The notes under the pieces: generated by a model
Told to the model about the DNA's origin: nothing
The model's database searches: none
What the model saw: only the letters and a program-made list of their open reading frames with translations
Program-made: the position numbers and the translations under genes
In this document: in pieces, positions 46,558-57,834 of the stretch
Position numbering within the stretch: position 1 is the stretch's first letter
Layout of the letters: every line of letters starts with the position of its first letter
Source of the DNA: Topomyia yanbarensis
Taxonomy: Eukaryota; Arthropoda; Insecta; Diptera; Culicidae
Direction of reading: 5' to 3'
DNA: 64,000 nucleotides
NCBI RefSeq assembly: GCF_030247195.1
Contig: NC_080671.1
Location: forward strand, 107,743,845 to 107,807,844

Positions 46558-48466
46558 GAATAACAAAAAGAAGCCATGATTGGTTTGAAGTTCCAATTTA
46601 ACTGTCAATGTCATTCCAAACGAACAAGAAAGTTGTCAATCGTAAGTATTTAGCATTATGTGGCATTGTTTTTAAGGAAGTATTGTTATCCAATTCACTA
46701 AAATTACTAAATATTTTAAAGATAAAAGTTATATCCTCAAACCAAATTTGCTACAATACCATCATGTTTTCGTCGTTTTGCTTGAGTCGGTTTCTAACCC
46801 CAACTGCTGTCAAAATGTATGAACTGACAGCGATTTGGGTTAGAACCTGACTCAATTTCGGGTTCAAGCAAAAACGCCATTGGAATCTCTAAAGAGAAAA
46901 TGGCTTGGTTTGATGAGAGTACGAAATTCAGCATGAGAGTAACAAATACCAAATGAGGCAAACATTTAAAATGAAAGTCGTTCCGTTATTGGTCTGAGGG
47001 CCGATTTCTCCATCTTCGCTTAGCGCTTAAGCCAGGTTTAAACGTACCGGTGAACCTGGTTTAAAAGTTAAGCGAGGGTGAAGAAATCGACCCTGAATCA
47101 GCAAAACAAAGCAAAGCTCATTTGTTTTCGGCAAACTGACAAGACAGGAACATATGTAAAAGACTTCAACCATGCCTCTTTTTGTTGTGGATTCGCTTGC
47201 AATCGAAAAAATCACAATTAATGCAATCTAAAAAATCACAATTAAAGCTAAATATGGTTTTGCTGCTGCAGAATACCATTCCTGCGGACATAACTATGTC
47301 ACATCAGATTTTCATATTGGCTAGAAGAAACAAACGGAATAACAACAAACATGTTTTGTGAGGCTTGCACATTTGCAGTGCTGCTTGTGACCCGTAGCTT
47401 GGTTGCTAGTTGAATTGTTTTCACTGAATGGCGTCTCTTTGTTATTGGTGGTGCCCAAGTAACCACGACGCTTCAAATGATGTAAAGTTAACAGTCTTAA
47501 ACGAGTCGTTCGTGGAATGCGATAAAATGCTCCATTGCTGTGAATGCAACACCAATGCTTTTATAAAGTGAAAAAAGGCGATTAAGCTACTGACCCAACA
47601 AACAATTTAGCTGGATAATGGCTTAAACAGTTCTTGTTCAGCTTATTCTTTCTGATTAAAGGCTTGTTCAGCTTTCTTTGTTTGTTGGGGATGTAAGAGC
47701 TGTCAAAGAAAGCATTTATTTTACATTAGCAACGCTCTTATAAAGCTTTTGTCTGCTAAAAGCATTACTAGATGCTGCAATAATGTTTGTTTCGTTTTGA
47801 CAGATCGATGTTATATAACACAACATAAAGCTGATAAAATGTCAACATGAAAATGGTTAAAAAAATAAAAATGAACGTTTTCCCATTTTCCATTTCAGCT
47901 TATTCGTTAGATACAACATTAACATCACAAAATTTCAACTCCTTCAAATTTTTTAAAATTATTTTTACGGAATCCGAACCATGATCATCTGACATCATCT
48001 TCATATGAGGTAAGCCGTTGGCACTCTTATCTGTGGAGGATTGTTCCCGACGGAATGATATTTGCAATATATGAATAACGTTTTATATTATATAGCCTTT
48101 GTTAATGTAACGACACTTCGGTATAGAAGAAGGGGTGCAAACATTTCAACGCTTTTTCTTGAAAAGGGCGATACTAGCAGTGACACCATTCAAAGAAAAT
48201 CAACGATGAATATTTCCAGACTTGGTTTTATTTCCTATTTAAGAATTATTGTGTTTTTTACATCCTAGATTGCATGATTCAGTGATCGAAGCCCAAAACT
48301 TCATAAAGTATTCGAAATTATTAAATTAAAATTTGTTTTTGCTATTTAAATCGACAAAATGATTTGGCGATTGTTTAGTTTTTCGGTCCCACCTATCAGC
48401 ATTGAAGTATCGCCCTTACGTTTTTTACAATAACTACCGTTTTACACCACCGATTTCGTCCGGGTT
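46558..48466. other. No gene; includes a 96-bp miniature element
   Basis: Diverged repeat-like DNA: GTTTCTAACCCCAACTGCTG at about 46790 with an inverted counterpart (TTGGGTTAGAAC) at about 46834; TCAGCTT/AAAGGCTTGTTCAGC words at 47640-47680; and AGGGCGATAC at 48165, one of four such words (see findings). No coding exon is supported. Confidence 0.3.
46998..47093. mobile_element. 96-bp miniature inverted-repeat element, TGA duplication
   Basis: GGGCCGATTTCTCCATCTTC at the left is inverted at the right as GGGTCGATTTCTTCACCCTC (complement), continuing through CGCTTA and ACCAGGTT. The element is almost all stem. TGA flanks both sides (46995-46997 and 47094-47096), a 3-bp target duplication. Non-coding. 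Confidence 0.7.
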
Positions 48467-48783
48467 CAGGGATGCCAGGTGCACAGATTTATCTGTGTTT
48501 CACAGATTTTCAATATGCTGCACAGATTGCAAAACCTGCACAGATTTCCACAGTTTTCTGTTTTAACGCACAGATTTCCACAGCTTTCTTCTAGAATGCA
48601 CAGATTAGCACAGATTTCTCAATTTTTTACCTTGCGCTTAATTTTTGACTCGAACGAAAATCAAAAAAAAAGGTCGCCAAATCTAGTTTTCAGCCAAATT
48701 TGTACGTTTTTCGTGACACAGATAGACACAGATTTTTAAATGGACCAAGCACTGATTTTTCAAAATATCACCTGGCATCCCTG
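48467..48783. mobile_element. hAT-like miniature element with internal ACAGATTT array
   Basis: The terminal inverted repeats CAGGGATGCCAGGTG (48467-48481 and the complement ending at 48783) are the kind found in a widespread group of non-autonomous hAT-like elements. The flanks TCCGGGTT and TCGGGTTT are close to an 8-bp duplication after a one-base slip. The interior repeats GCACAGATTTCCACAG and shorter ACAGATTT words about eight times. It is 317 bp and non-coding. Confidence 0.75.
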
Positions 48784-49475
48784 TCGGGTTTTTTCAATAG
48801 CGATCATTGTTACTATTTACAGCTGGTATCAGCTTGATAATCCTAAAAAATACGAAAAAAACAGTTTCGCTTCAGAACTGCTAACAAAGAAGTATCGCCC
48901 TGTTTGTTTGCATGGAGCGTGGAGGGCGAAACATTAAATAAACAAACAAAAATGCAGTTTCGCTTGTTGTATTTTTGTTGTAGTTTAAGAAAGCAATATC
49001 GTAGAATCCAAATTTTCAGGTTAATTAGTTGTGTTTCAAAGCCCTCATTCGCATGTATGAAAAAAGCCTTATGTTTACATTTGTAAGTATCGCCCTTTTC
49101 ACAAAAAAACGTTGATTTGTCATTTTTTGAGTGCATTAGTATTTATCTTGTTGCTCCCGGATCGCGAAATATAAACATCAACAAACGAAGCAGTGATCGT
49201 CAATATTGACATCTATTAATGAGAGCGCAGCATCAGTTTAATATAATATCGATGCATCTGATACACAATAGTATTTTACAACAATTTGTGCAGATGAAAT
49301 AATGAGCATTTAGCGGTTTTTTTATGATATGTTTCATCTGAGTTGGAAATTTGAGGGATAGATACTCGTGTTGTTTAATTTCATGTATTCCTTAACAGAA
49401 ATAGGATTGGTCAAAAGCTATAGGCGACACAGACTGATGTAGTAAGAATTTAATAGTTTGAACAGTGCTCCGATA
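48784..49475. other. No gene; GTATCGCCCT words
   Basis: Contains GTATCGCCCT at 48892 and 49087. Together with 48407 and the complement at 48165 these may mark the ends of a decayed element whose centre was invaded by the element at 48467-48783. Otherwise AT-rich and non-coding. Confidence 0.3.
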
Positions 49476-49483
49476 TATTTACA

Positions 49484-49789
49484 CTAGGGGCAGATCACTC
49501 TAGAAATGTATAACAAATTTGCATCAAAAATGTTTTTAATTTCCATTTTTGCATCAACTTTGCACTCCCTCGCAGAAAAGTTTGTTCAACGAACGTCCTA
49601 CGCTGATTCACTTTGTTCGATGTTTTGTTGAATGTAGGGCTAATTTTTTATAGGGTTTTGACGTCTTACACGCAACGCAAACTATATTGCATGCAACGCA
49701 AAATACATTATGAATTTCTATTTTGATGGAAAGAAATGCATTTAATTTAGCTGATTTTTAAAAATGCATCACAAGTGATCTGCCCCTAG
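49484..49789. mobile_element. hAT-like miniature element with perfect 8-bp duplication
   Basis: The inverted ends CTAGGGGCAGATCACT (49484-49499 and, complemented, 49774-49789) are bounded by TATTTACA on both sides (49476-49483 and 49790-49797). A perfect 8-bp duplication supports a hAT transposase and a fairly recent insertion. It is 306 bp, with internal ACGCAACGCAAA repeats and no coding frame. Confidence 0.85.
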
Positions 49790-50029
49790 TATTTACACCA
49801 TTCGTAGAAAATTCGATCGTGAACCGACAAATGGGCCTATATAACAAATATACAAAAACGGAGATTTGAGAAATATCTTCATGAACTTCATGAAAATCAA
49901 TAAAAAACAAAACGGCGGATCCGACTTTCCACTGTAAACAAGCCACCAGGCGGATTACGCCTCTGCATTTCTAAGGTAGTGTGTACGGGCGAAATTGACA
50001 GCATCATTGTTTACAAGGTCCGTGAACAG

Positions 50030-50795
50030 AATCGCCCTAAACAAAAACCAACTGCTTGATACGCCCGGGGGGAATTAGAAAAACTCTAGAAAGAGAACTG
50101 CGGAGACTTCATTTTGGATCGATTGGATTCGCGTTTAGCTGTCAAAAAACGAATCCAATCGAACATTGCCTATCCTTATAACATTGGACGTGTTCCCGAA
50201 TAGAAATGTACAGTAACAAAACCATGATTTTCACTGTGACAGTACATTATTTTTACCATAATTTACAGTAAATTTTAGTATTCTGCAACAATACTAAAAC
50301 AATAAACTTTAACGTTTTTACAGTAAATTTCAATGTAAAATAGACTTTTACAGTGAAAAAGGGGGGTGGTTATGTATCTTAACATTAAAAAAATCAGTTT
50401 TTCTCCACACATTTTTTTCTCGAAAACAGTAAAATTTAATGTGAATGCACTGTATCAGTTTTTTGCTGAAAAGTGAAATTTATTGTTACATGAAATTTTA
50501 TTGTAAATCTACTGTGAGAACTTGGCATCGAACAACGTTGAAACAGTAATAACTATAATATTTATTGTTTTATCATTGTTTGTAGGGTAAATTCTATTGT
50601 AAAATTCTATCCGGGTTGCCATTCAATGCTGGGGCATACGTTGCCAACAATACTGTTTTTCTTTCCGCAGTTCTCTTACTAGAGTTTTTCTAGGGGGAAT
50701 AACAAATTTTCCCCTCCGGCGAGCACGGCGAAACCCACATTTGGTTTTTGTTTTCTGGCGACCCTGCAGGGCGAAATTGTGAGTGGTCAAAATAA
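50030..50795. mobile_element. Fold-back element with arms of about 80-110 bp, invaded
   Basis: The left arm (about 50030-50108) contains ATCGCCCTAAACAAAAACCAA, read loosely, and GAAAAACTCTAGAAAGAGAACTGCGG, read loosely. The right arm (about 50668-50780) contains their complements (CCGCAGTTCTCTTACTAGAG; GGTTTTTGTTTTCTGGCGA). The spacer carries the element at 50191-50613 and a 13-bp hairpin, CGATTGGATTCG with CGAATCCAATCG (50118-50159). Outer limits and target duplication are uncertain. Confidence 0.55.
50191..50613. mobile_element. Miniature element, CCCGAATAGAA ends, nested
   Basis: CCCGAATAGAAATGTACAGTA at 50191, read loosely, is inverted at the right end as CCCGGATAGAATTTTACAAT (complement from 50613). 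The interior is rich in TTTACAGTA/TACTGTAAA words and holds a GGGGGGTGG patch near 50363. It lies between the arms of the fold-back at 50030-50795, so it is the later arrival. No clear target duplication beyond TT. Confidence 0.6.
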
Positions 50796-52189
50796 GAGGG
50801 CGACTCAAAAATTACCTAATTAACATTTCATAACAACACGGCGAAATATATTTTTTTTTCAATTTTATCAACGAAAACGTTATTATATAAAATATTTTAG
50901 TAATGCTTCCGAAAACTAGTATTGTTTTGTAGTGTTTCAATACATTTGAAAGCGCAGTATGCAAACACTGTTAAAATACGATTTAATTTTCTGAAGCGAA
51001 TTTTCAAAGCTATTTTTCTCGATTCGATATCATTGCGTCTTCGGCCCTTTGGTCAGTTCATGATCGAATTGTCCGTTTGCAACCTCTCCATGTTGTTTCA
51101 GGTTTATATTTTTTAAATAGAACTTTTTTTATAAACGTCAAATTATTTTAATGTTTCATAACTTTTAGTTCAAGCATTATATGCTCTTCAAGTGTAGCGC
51201 AGTAGACCGTCAAAACATTTCTAAATGCAATGCGATCAAACACTAAATCGTTGCTCTAAAGGTGTGTATAATGCCTGTTGTATTGCTCATAAGAGGCAAT
51301 GCCTTGAAACATTTGTGATGTTGTGTTATGGTAGCACTGCTTTAAGAAAGTAGTTTTAGAGCAAATGAACATTATCGATGTTAAAATAATGCTTCAATAT
51401 AATGCATGTGGTTATTTGGATGATCAGCTATTTTCGTCCGAGTCCCTTATCACCTATTTTAAAAGGTGATTCATCAACAGTGCTATCTTTGAAAATGAAC
51501 TACCTTGGTTATACAACTTATTTTTTTCGATTCTTATTTTATTATATTCAGAATTGCACATATTTTGTTGTATGTAATTTTAAGTGTTCTTTGATTTGAT
51601 GGCATTGTAAGGGAACACGTATCCGCCAGTGGACAAATATCCTCGCAAACCCCCCATGTAGTGTGTGTGAAATGATTTGCATAGAACTCTATATAGCACC
51701 TTTCGAAAATGTACTCTCCAGTATTAATTATTTTATATCATTCGTAAATAATTACCCCTCGTTCATTTGTTTTGAAGCACCGCCGCTGTTTTGCGAGATC
51801 GCGTTTTAAAATGTTGAAGCGTCGCAGCACACAAAGCGAAGCCCTGGTGTTGCCAGCGCTGACTGGATGCAGCTCACCATCAAAATTTTGACGTCTCATA
51901 AACAGAAAAATGGAAGAGGACATATTATGCGAATGTTGGATTTTTGTATAATATTCTTCTCTTATTTTAAGATAAGAACCGCAGTAGAATTAATAATTTG
52001 CAGGACCAAGTGCACCGTAATCATATGGGCAATGTGAAGAGGCCCTAAGCAAGGTTGTAGTGTTCCTGGCCGCTTGTAGAAAAAAGACAGTTTGGAAGAA
52101 GCGCCAGAGATTTTATGGACAAAGATTGACTTTTGCGAGGTAAAACGCTAGAGTTCTTGTGCAATTTTTTTCCAATCTAGCCGCTCGAA
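50796..52189. other. Upstream region of EMSY, no repeat with clear ends
   Basis: Mostly AT-rich DNA. Just before the start codon, TTTTTTTCCAATCTAG (ending at 52180) is a good splice acceptor, so an untranslated exon probably lies further upstream; it cannot be placed. The same TAG is an in-frame stop immediately before the start codon frame. Confidence 0.35.
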
Positions 52190-52502
52190 ATGTGGCCGAT
52201 GAAGCTGGACATGACCCGGGACGAGTGCCGCGGTGTCCTGCGTCGGCTCGGTGAGTACAGACATGCTAGTACAGTTGGGGGAATTTATCATTTTCTGTTT
52301 TCCTTTCCCCCCATGCAAAACGCACAGAATTGGAATCGTACTCGAATGTTGTAAGTACGTTTCGTGCGCAGGGAGCGCTGAGCAAGGAAAAAGCGCGAAT
52401 TTTGGAGGAGCTCCGGAAACTATTGCACATATCCCAGGATAGACACAAGGCGGAAGCCCGTCGGGTGGCCAATGATGAGCAGTTGACAACGGTGGCCGAT
52501 AC
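52190..52502 (+). CDS. EMSY: EMSY homologue, first two coding exons (ENT domain)
   Basis: EMSY proteins are nuclear chromatin-linked repressors; the ENT domain dimerises and binds HP1-type partners. Exon 1, 52190-52250, reads MWPMKLDMTRDECRGVLRRL plus one base, then donor GTGAGT. Exon 2, 52328-52502, begins after CGCACAG and completes the codon to give ELESYSNVVSTFRAQGALSK, EKARILEELRKLLHIS, QDRHKAEARRVANDEQLTT, VAD, ending two bases into a codon at donor GTAAGT. WP..LD.(S/T)RDEC, RRLELE.Y, RAQG.L(S/T)KEK and RR..NDE.LTT are hallmark residues of this ENT domain. The 77-nt intron splits the domain after the first helix. Later exons, starting with the conserved region after ENT, were not found in the remaining 11 kb. 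No breaks are seen. Confidence 0.93.
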
Positions 52503-54582
52503 GTAAGTAGCTTTTTTTTTGCATGTACTTATTTTTTGTTACTGGCTACCATGGTAAAGTTTGAGTAAAACCGACATGGTGAAATGCAAAATATTGATTG
52601 TTGCATTGAAATTACTTATCTTCAGAAGAACAATCGAATGCTTAACTTTTCGAAAATGTACATATGATGAGGTAAATTTATTTGACATCGTGTTTCCTAA
52701 CAAAAACCTTTCGTTATACATAGATATATATTTTGAAGTGGATTATAATTTGAGCTGAATTTCTGATGATTTGATGTAATTTAACAACTGTAATTGTGTG
52801 TCCATTCCACGACGCTAAATGTAACCGCCTTGTTTTGAAGAAGTCCTGAGACGGTTGTCTTCAGGGGACCTCCAATCAAAATAGTGGTTAACAAGCGCAC
52901 ACCGTGCTCTTATTTATTGAAGCAAATGCTTTTTCTGTGTGATGTTCTCCAATTTTAGCACTGATGTTCCTTTGCACTATTTTTACGAATTTCCAAAGAG
53001 CCGCTCCGTCATGATACAGCATTCTGGTTTATCTTAAACCATAGGACAGTTCATAATGCACAGTGTTACGCAAAGCCACAAGCAGAGCACTATCGAAAAT
53101 CATGGTACCAGGTGTTGACTGAGCGTACCTCTTTGCATAACTAAACTTTATAAACTGTGAAACATAGTTAATCCATTTCGCAGCACTGTAATTTTGGCCA
53201 TTGTACAGTTTAGAGCCTTAGTCGGATACGACTCCACGTGGTCTTTATCGCCTTTGATTCTCACCTAGTTTGCGCAGGGTTAATATAACATTTTCAAATC
53301 AAACGAAATCTTAGTGAAGCTAGTCGTTATAAGCGACCCTACACGTTCATTACTTTTGTCAATACACATTATTGATGATACTCCTTCAATACGTCAATCA
53401 TATTTGAAAAGCACACCGTTATGCCAACTCTGGCCGATTACATGTTCAATACTTTGAATAACCGCTTCTGAGGGGAACGGCGGTAGTAGCCAGAGACTAA
53501 TTGAGACGACGATTACAATTAATCGTTTAGTCAAAAGTTCCATATGAATTTACAATTTTATTAATTATTCTCGCTCATGTCCTACGGAGTGGTCATTTTG
53601 CTAATTGTAGAGCTACATTTTATGGGTGCTACCACTAACAACGACCTACCACAAACGAATTGCGCCCAATTTTCGGAATCATCCCTAAGTAAACGTTGGT
53701 GAATATCGGATGGTTTTTGTTTTCCAGAATAGTTTTCAAGCAACAGACGGCATAGCATTACTTTTGGAATAGAAAGCAACACAACGACCGAAACCCACAA
53801 GGAGTATATCATAAAAACCATAAAATTGACGTGCGTATTCTTACGACGCTTTTTTTCTGAAAATTTTATCATGCACCTCTCGTGCATCATAATGCCCCGG
53901 ACACTAGGAGGCACATTCGTTTTCAAATCTTGACACAGAAAACTTCCAAGGCTCTAATAGTCTCGGTTGTTTACTTGCATACGTTTAGTCAGGCCACAAA
54001 ATCTCTCAACAATATCAAATTGCCAAAGCTACATGTTGTTTCACCTGTGTTTGAAAAGCTAGAAAATGACTTAAACAACGAGTTGCATTTTACGTTTCAA
54101 GATTGACATATCATCAACTTCGAACATTTTCCAAATTGTAACACATGTTTGCACGTAAACAACGACAATTGCAAGCAGTGACGATCCTAGCAACGGTCAA
54201 TAAGTAATATTTGCTACCAACTTGATGCAAAGGGGATCAATAAATTTGTTTGTCAAGATTGCAGAACTGAGCGATCGTGGTATTTCTACTACTTCAGAGA
54301 ATCTAGTACACAATGTACCGCAGAATGTTCATTGTTTCTTCATGTGCTGCTTGTCTCTATTAGCAGAAACTAATTGGGTCATTAGGCCATATACTGTTCG
54401 ATTTTTTCCGATGCGAGCTATCTTGATACCTATCCTTTTGCTGGGATAACTGTCAAAAATTCTAACCCATGTAGATAAATTCACTGTCAAGGAAGACCGT
54501 GTCAAACGAAGACGCGTTTATATTATTTTCAAAAAATTAATGAATGATCATTCTGAAGTTTTAAAGATTGAACATATATATT
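52503..54582 (+). other. EMSY intron 2 (start), with an unassigned ORF
   Basis: The donor at 52503 opens a long intron that reaches at least the retrotransposon fragments. A minus-strand frame at about 53950-53582 (DLKTNVPPSVRGIMMHERCM, then a hydrophobic segment MVFMIYSLWVSVVVLLS) has protein-like composition but no family I recognise. Its ATG pair lies at about 53890. Plus-strand frames at 53882-54106 and 54222-54449 are equally unassigned. These may be relics of a retroelement or chance. Confidence 0.35.
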
Positions 54583-55588
54583 GTTATTTATTTATCGCAC
54601 ACATCAACTGGCCGCACTCGGCACCAATGATGGAAACTTAAACTAATTACATCTAAAAAACTGCAGGAATCGATTTCTTAATGAAAGTCGAACAGGTGCG
54701 ACCCACGATTGAAGAGGCGTTGTAGTCCCGTGATAGCGGCATTAGCTGTGTGAATAGTTCGTCGAAACGGCACTCTTAGAAGAACGTTTCCGCGTAACGT
54801 TCTAGACCTTGCTTGGATGTTGACTCGCTCTAGTAAATCTGGAGAATCAATGCGTCCTGACAGAAGATCAGAGACGAATAAGGCTCTTGCAATTTCTCTA
54901 CGACGCTGAAGGGTAACGAGCTGGATGAGTTGACACCGACTCTTGTAGTTTGGTAGACGAACAGGATCGCGCCAAGGCAGGCGCCGAAGAGCATACCGTA
55001 TAAATTTTCGTTGAACGCCTTCAATTAGATCGCTGCTGTTCATGTAATTCGGGTTCCAGACTGCTGAACAATACTCCAGCGTAGAGCGCACTAAAGAGCA
55101 GTATAGGCTTTTGAGACAGTAAATGTCTGTAAAGGATTTAGCCGTACGGAAAATGAAGCCCAGGCTTCGCGATGCTTTACCAACAACATACGAAATGTGG
55201 TTCTTAAATGTAAGTTTTAAATCTAACAGCACTCCAAGATCCTTAACGCAGCTCACCCAGGAAACAAGCGCTCCAGACAAGTTATATTCAAACTCAATGG
55301 GATCTTGTTTTCTGGAACATTTCGCCGGATTCAGAATCATTCGGTTGTTTTCACACCATCTGCTGAAAGTGTCAAATTGCTGCTGCAAATTAAGTGTGTC
55401 CGTTCGGCTCTTAATTCTGTTGAGAATTTTTAGGTCATCTGCATACGACAACCGTGGCTGATAGTTTACATCGTTGAAATAGAGAGTGAATATGAATGAT
55501 CCGTGATGACTTCCTTGCGGAATACCAGACGTTGCGGAGAACAGTTTGGAGTATGCATCAGCTATGTTCACACTGAGTTGACGGTCAA
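54583..55588 (-). pseudogene. CR1/Jockey-type non-LTR retrotransposon, 3' half
   Basis: Reading from the gap on the minus strand: SGIPQGSHHGSFIFTLYFND, SYADD (catalytic), then WCENNRMILNPAKCS, VKDLGVLLDLKLTF, RSTLEYCSAVWNPNY, RKFIRYALRRLPWRDP and a C-terminus LQRLFNRGSHLFDFH, stop at 54678. These are RT motifs and the post-RT region of a CR1/Jockey-type element. Small in-frame deletions are visible, before SYADD and after AKCS. The 3' tail ends in CGATAAATAAATAA near 54583, a short terminal repeat rather than poly(A). The 5' half lies in or beyond the gap. It is inside the EMSY intron on the opposite strand. Confidence 0.8.
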
Positions 55589-56088
55589 NNNNNNNNNNNN
55601 NNNNNNNNNNNNNNNNNNNNNNNNNNNNNNNNNNNNNNNNNNNNNNNNNNNNNNNNNNNNNNNNNNNNNNNNNNNNNNNNNNNNNNNNNNNNNNNNNNNN
55701 NNNNNNNNNNNNNNNNNNNNNNNNNNNNNNNNNNNNNNNNNNNNNNNNNNNNNNNNNNNNNNNNNNNNNNNNNNNNNNNNNNNNNNNNNNNNNNNNNNNN
55801 NNNNNNNNNNNNNNNNNNNNNNNNNNNNNNNNNNNNNNNNNNNNNNNNNNNNNNNNNNNNNNNNNNNNNNNNNNNNNNNNNNNNNNNNNNNNNNNNNNNN
55901 NNNNNNNNNNNNNNNNNNNNNNNNNNNNNNNNNNNNNNNNNNNNNNNNNNNNNNNNNNNNNNNNNNNNNNNNNNNNNNNNNNNNNNNNNNNNNNNNNNNN
56001 NNNNNNNNNNNNNNNNNNNNNNNNNNNNNNNNNNNNNNNNNNNNNNNNNNNNNNNNNNNNNNNNNNNNNNNNNNNNNNNNNNNNNNNN
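55589..56088. other. Assembly gap (500 N)
   Basis: Exactly 500 N. It separates the RT end of a LOA-type element from the RT middle of a CR1/Jockey-type element, so the missing DNA is probably repetitive and its true size unknown. Confidence 0.99.
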
Positions 56089-57497
56089 TTTTCTCCGTGG
56101 AGAACTTGATACCCAACTGGAGTGTCCAAGCAGACAAATTGTCCAAGGTACCTTGCAATGGTCCTTGCAGATCGACGGCTTTGGGTCCTGTAATAGAGAC
56201 CAAGCCGTCATCTGCAAGCTACCTTAGCGTGCAGGAATTGACAAAACATTCGTCAATGTCATTCACGTAAAAGTTATAGAGAAGGGGGCTTAGACCTGAG
56301 CCCTGGGGAAGACCCATGTAGCTAATTCTTGATGTCGATAAATCACCATGCGAAAAATGCATATGTTTTTCGGACAGCAAGTTTAACAAAAAGTTGTTTA
56401 GAGTCGGTGAAAGACCATACTGGTGCAGCTTCTCAGAAAGAATTGTGATAGAAACTGAATCGAAAGCACCCTTTATATCTAGGAAAACTGACGCCATCTG
56501 CTCTTTGCTAGCATAAGCCATTTGAATTTCTGTTGAGAGCAACGCAACACAATCGTTCGTCTCTTTGCCTTTGCGGAAACCAAATTGTGTATCTGGCAGT
56601 ACCTTTTTGGTAAAATCGAATATCCAACGGTTTGAATATTCCACGCTCTCGTTAGTACTGTTTCGGTTTCGTAAATGCCGGGCCGTACTCCAAAGAGTGC
56701 TCATCGATGTTTCTCTCGTTAGTCCGTCGACGAATCGGCGCCAGTAGCTACGCTTTTTGGCTTTCATCAATCTCTTCATGTGCTTTTCCGTCATCACATA
56801 CTCTCGGTAGCTAGCTGGCAGCCCGTCGTCCCGGAAGGTCTTATACGCAGCGGCCTTCTCCGCGTACACGTCTGAGCACTCTTTGTCCCACCATGGATTG
56901 GGAGGACGCCCGCGTGAATTCGCGTCTGGTACGCGTTTAGTCTGAGCTTGAATCGCGGTATCGAGAGGTAACCCAACTAGGGCAGAGCCGGCGAAGGTCG
57001 TCCGATAAGAGTCGGAGTTGACGTATATTTCCTTCCCGTCAGCTGCGACTGATGCTGAATGCAAACGTTTGCATTCCAGTATCTTCACTGGCTTAAGCAT
57101 GGGGTCTTTGAAACAGCCAGTCCTATATTTTAGCAGGCCCTCGCAATTCGGACTCGAATCGGAAACGACCCCACTGACTTCAACCCTGCTAGCTGGAATA
57201 TACACCCTGTACTCCTTCGTAAAGGGCTCGTAGCCAGCAATATCGTTTGCCTGAGTTGAACTGTTAACAACCACCCGAAGCTTATCAGGGCGAATTTTCG
57301 ATATTTCTGTCACGGCCGAATACCGATCCGTCAGAACTCGAGAAATCTGCAACAGATTCAAACAATTTTTTTCTTTGGTCCGAAAGAAGATCACAAATTG
57401 CCCGGTGTCCGAGCTCGGATATACTTTGAGCCGGGGAGCCGATTTTTTTTTCGACGTCTATCTCACCTTGAGATGAACCGCCGTCAGGGGAAGTCAT
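56089..57497 (-). pseudogene. LOA-type non-LTR retrotransposon, internally deleted
   Basis: ORF1 starts at ATG 57497, shifts frame in an A run near 57445, and continues as FFRTKEKNCLNLLQISRVLT to YRTTFAGSAL. At about 56980 it jumps to a post-endonuclease segment (RGRPPNPWWDKECSDVYAEK), so the zinc knuckles and endonuclease are deleted. A second deletion removes the first RT motifs before DTQFGFRKGKETNDC. RT motifs follow: VFLDIKGAFDSVS, GLPQGSGLSPLLYNFYVND, and LADD, with an in-frame TAG at 56221-56219 just before LADD. The sequence then enters the gap. The clade call rests on the RT style shared with Aedes LOA elements and is moderate. Non-functional. Confidence 0.8.
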
Positions 57498-57834
57498 TTT
57501 TGCACGGGCCTATTGCCCACAAAGGGCACAGTAAATGGCGAGATGTAAAGACTTTGATGGAGGGCATCAAGCGAAAATGCGTTCAATTTTACACTCAAGG
57601 CTCCATCGATTAACTTTTCTTTTGATTTTTGAAGTAAATATATGTATAAACCTCCCCTTAAACTTTGGTGGATTTTAAACATTATAAGAAAATTGGCATG
57701 ACATTCTCGGTGTCGCAATAATTTCGTGTTCGCCCTTTATGTCCATCATACAAAGTAAAGTTTTCATTACCGTTTATGCCTATTTTGAATCACCCAAATT
57801 TTTCATATCCTTATCACGAAAACAATGCATATGT
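57498..57834. other. Possible 5' UTR of the LOA-type element, then spacer
   Basis: The bases next to the ORF1 ATG are probably the retrotransposon's 5' untranslated part, but its 5' end cannot be located. No separate feature is seen. Confidence 0.3.

Noticed and set aside
52148..52489. Minus-strand frames of 113 and 68 codons over the EMSY exons
   Set aside because: Antisense shadows of the conserved ENT-domain exons.
55503..56270. Plus-strand frame across the second gap
   Set aside because: It is antisense to retrotransposon coding sequence and mostly N.
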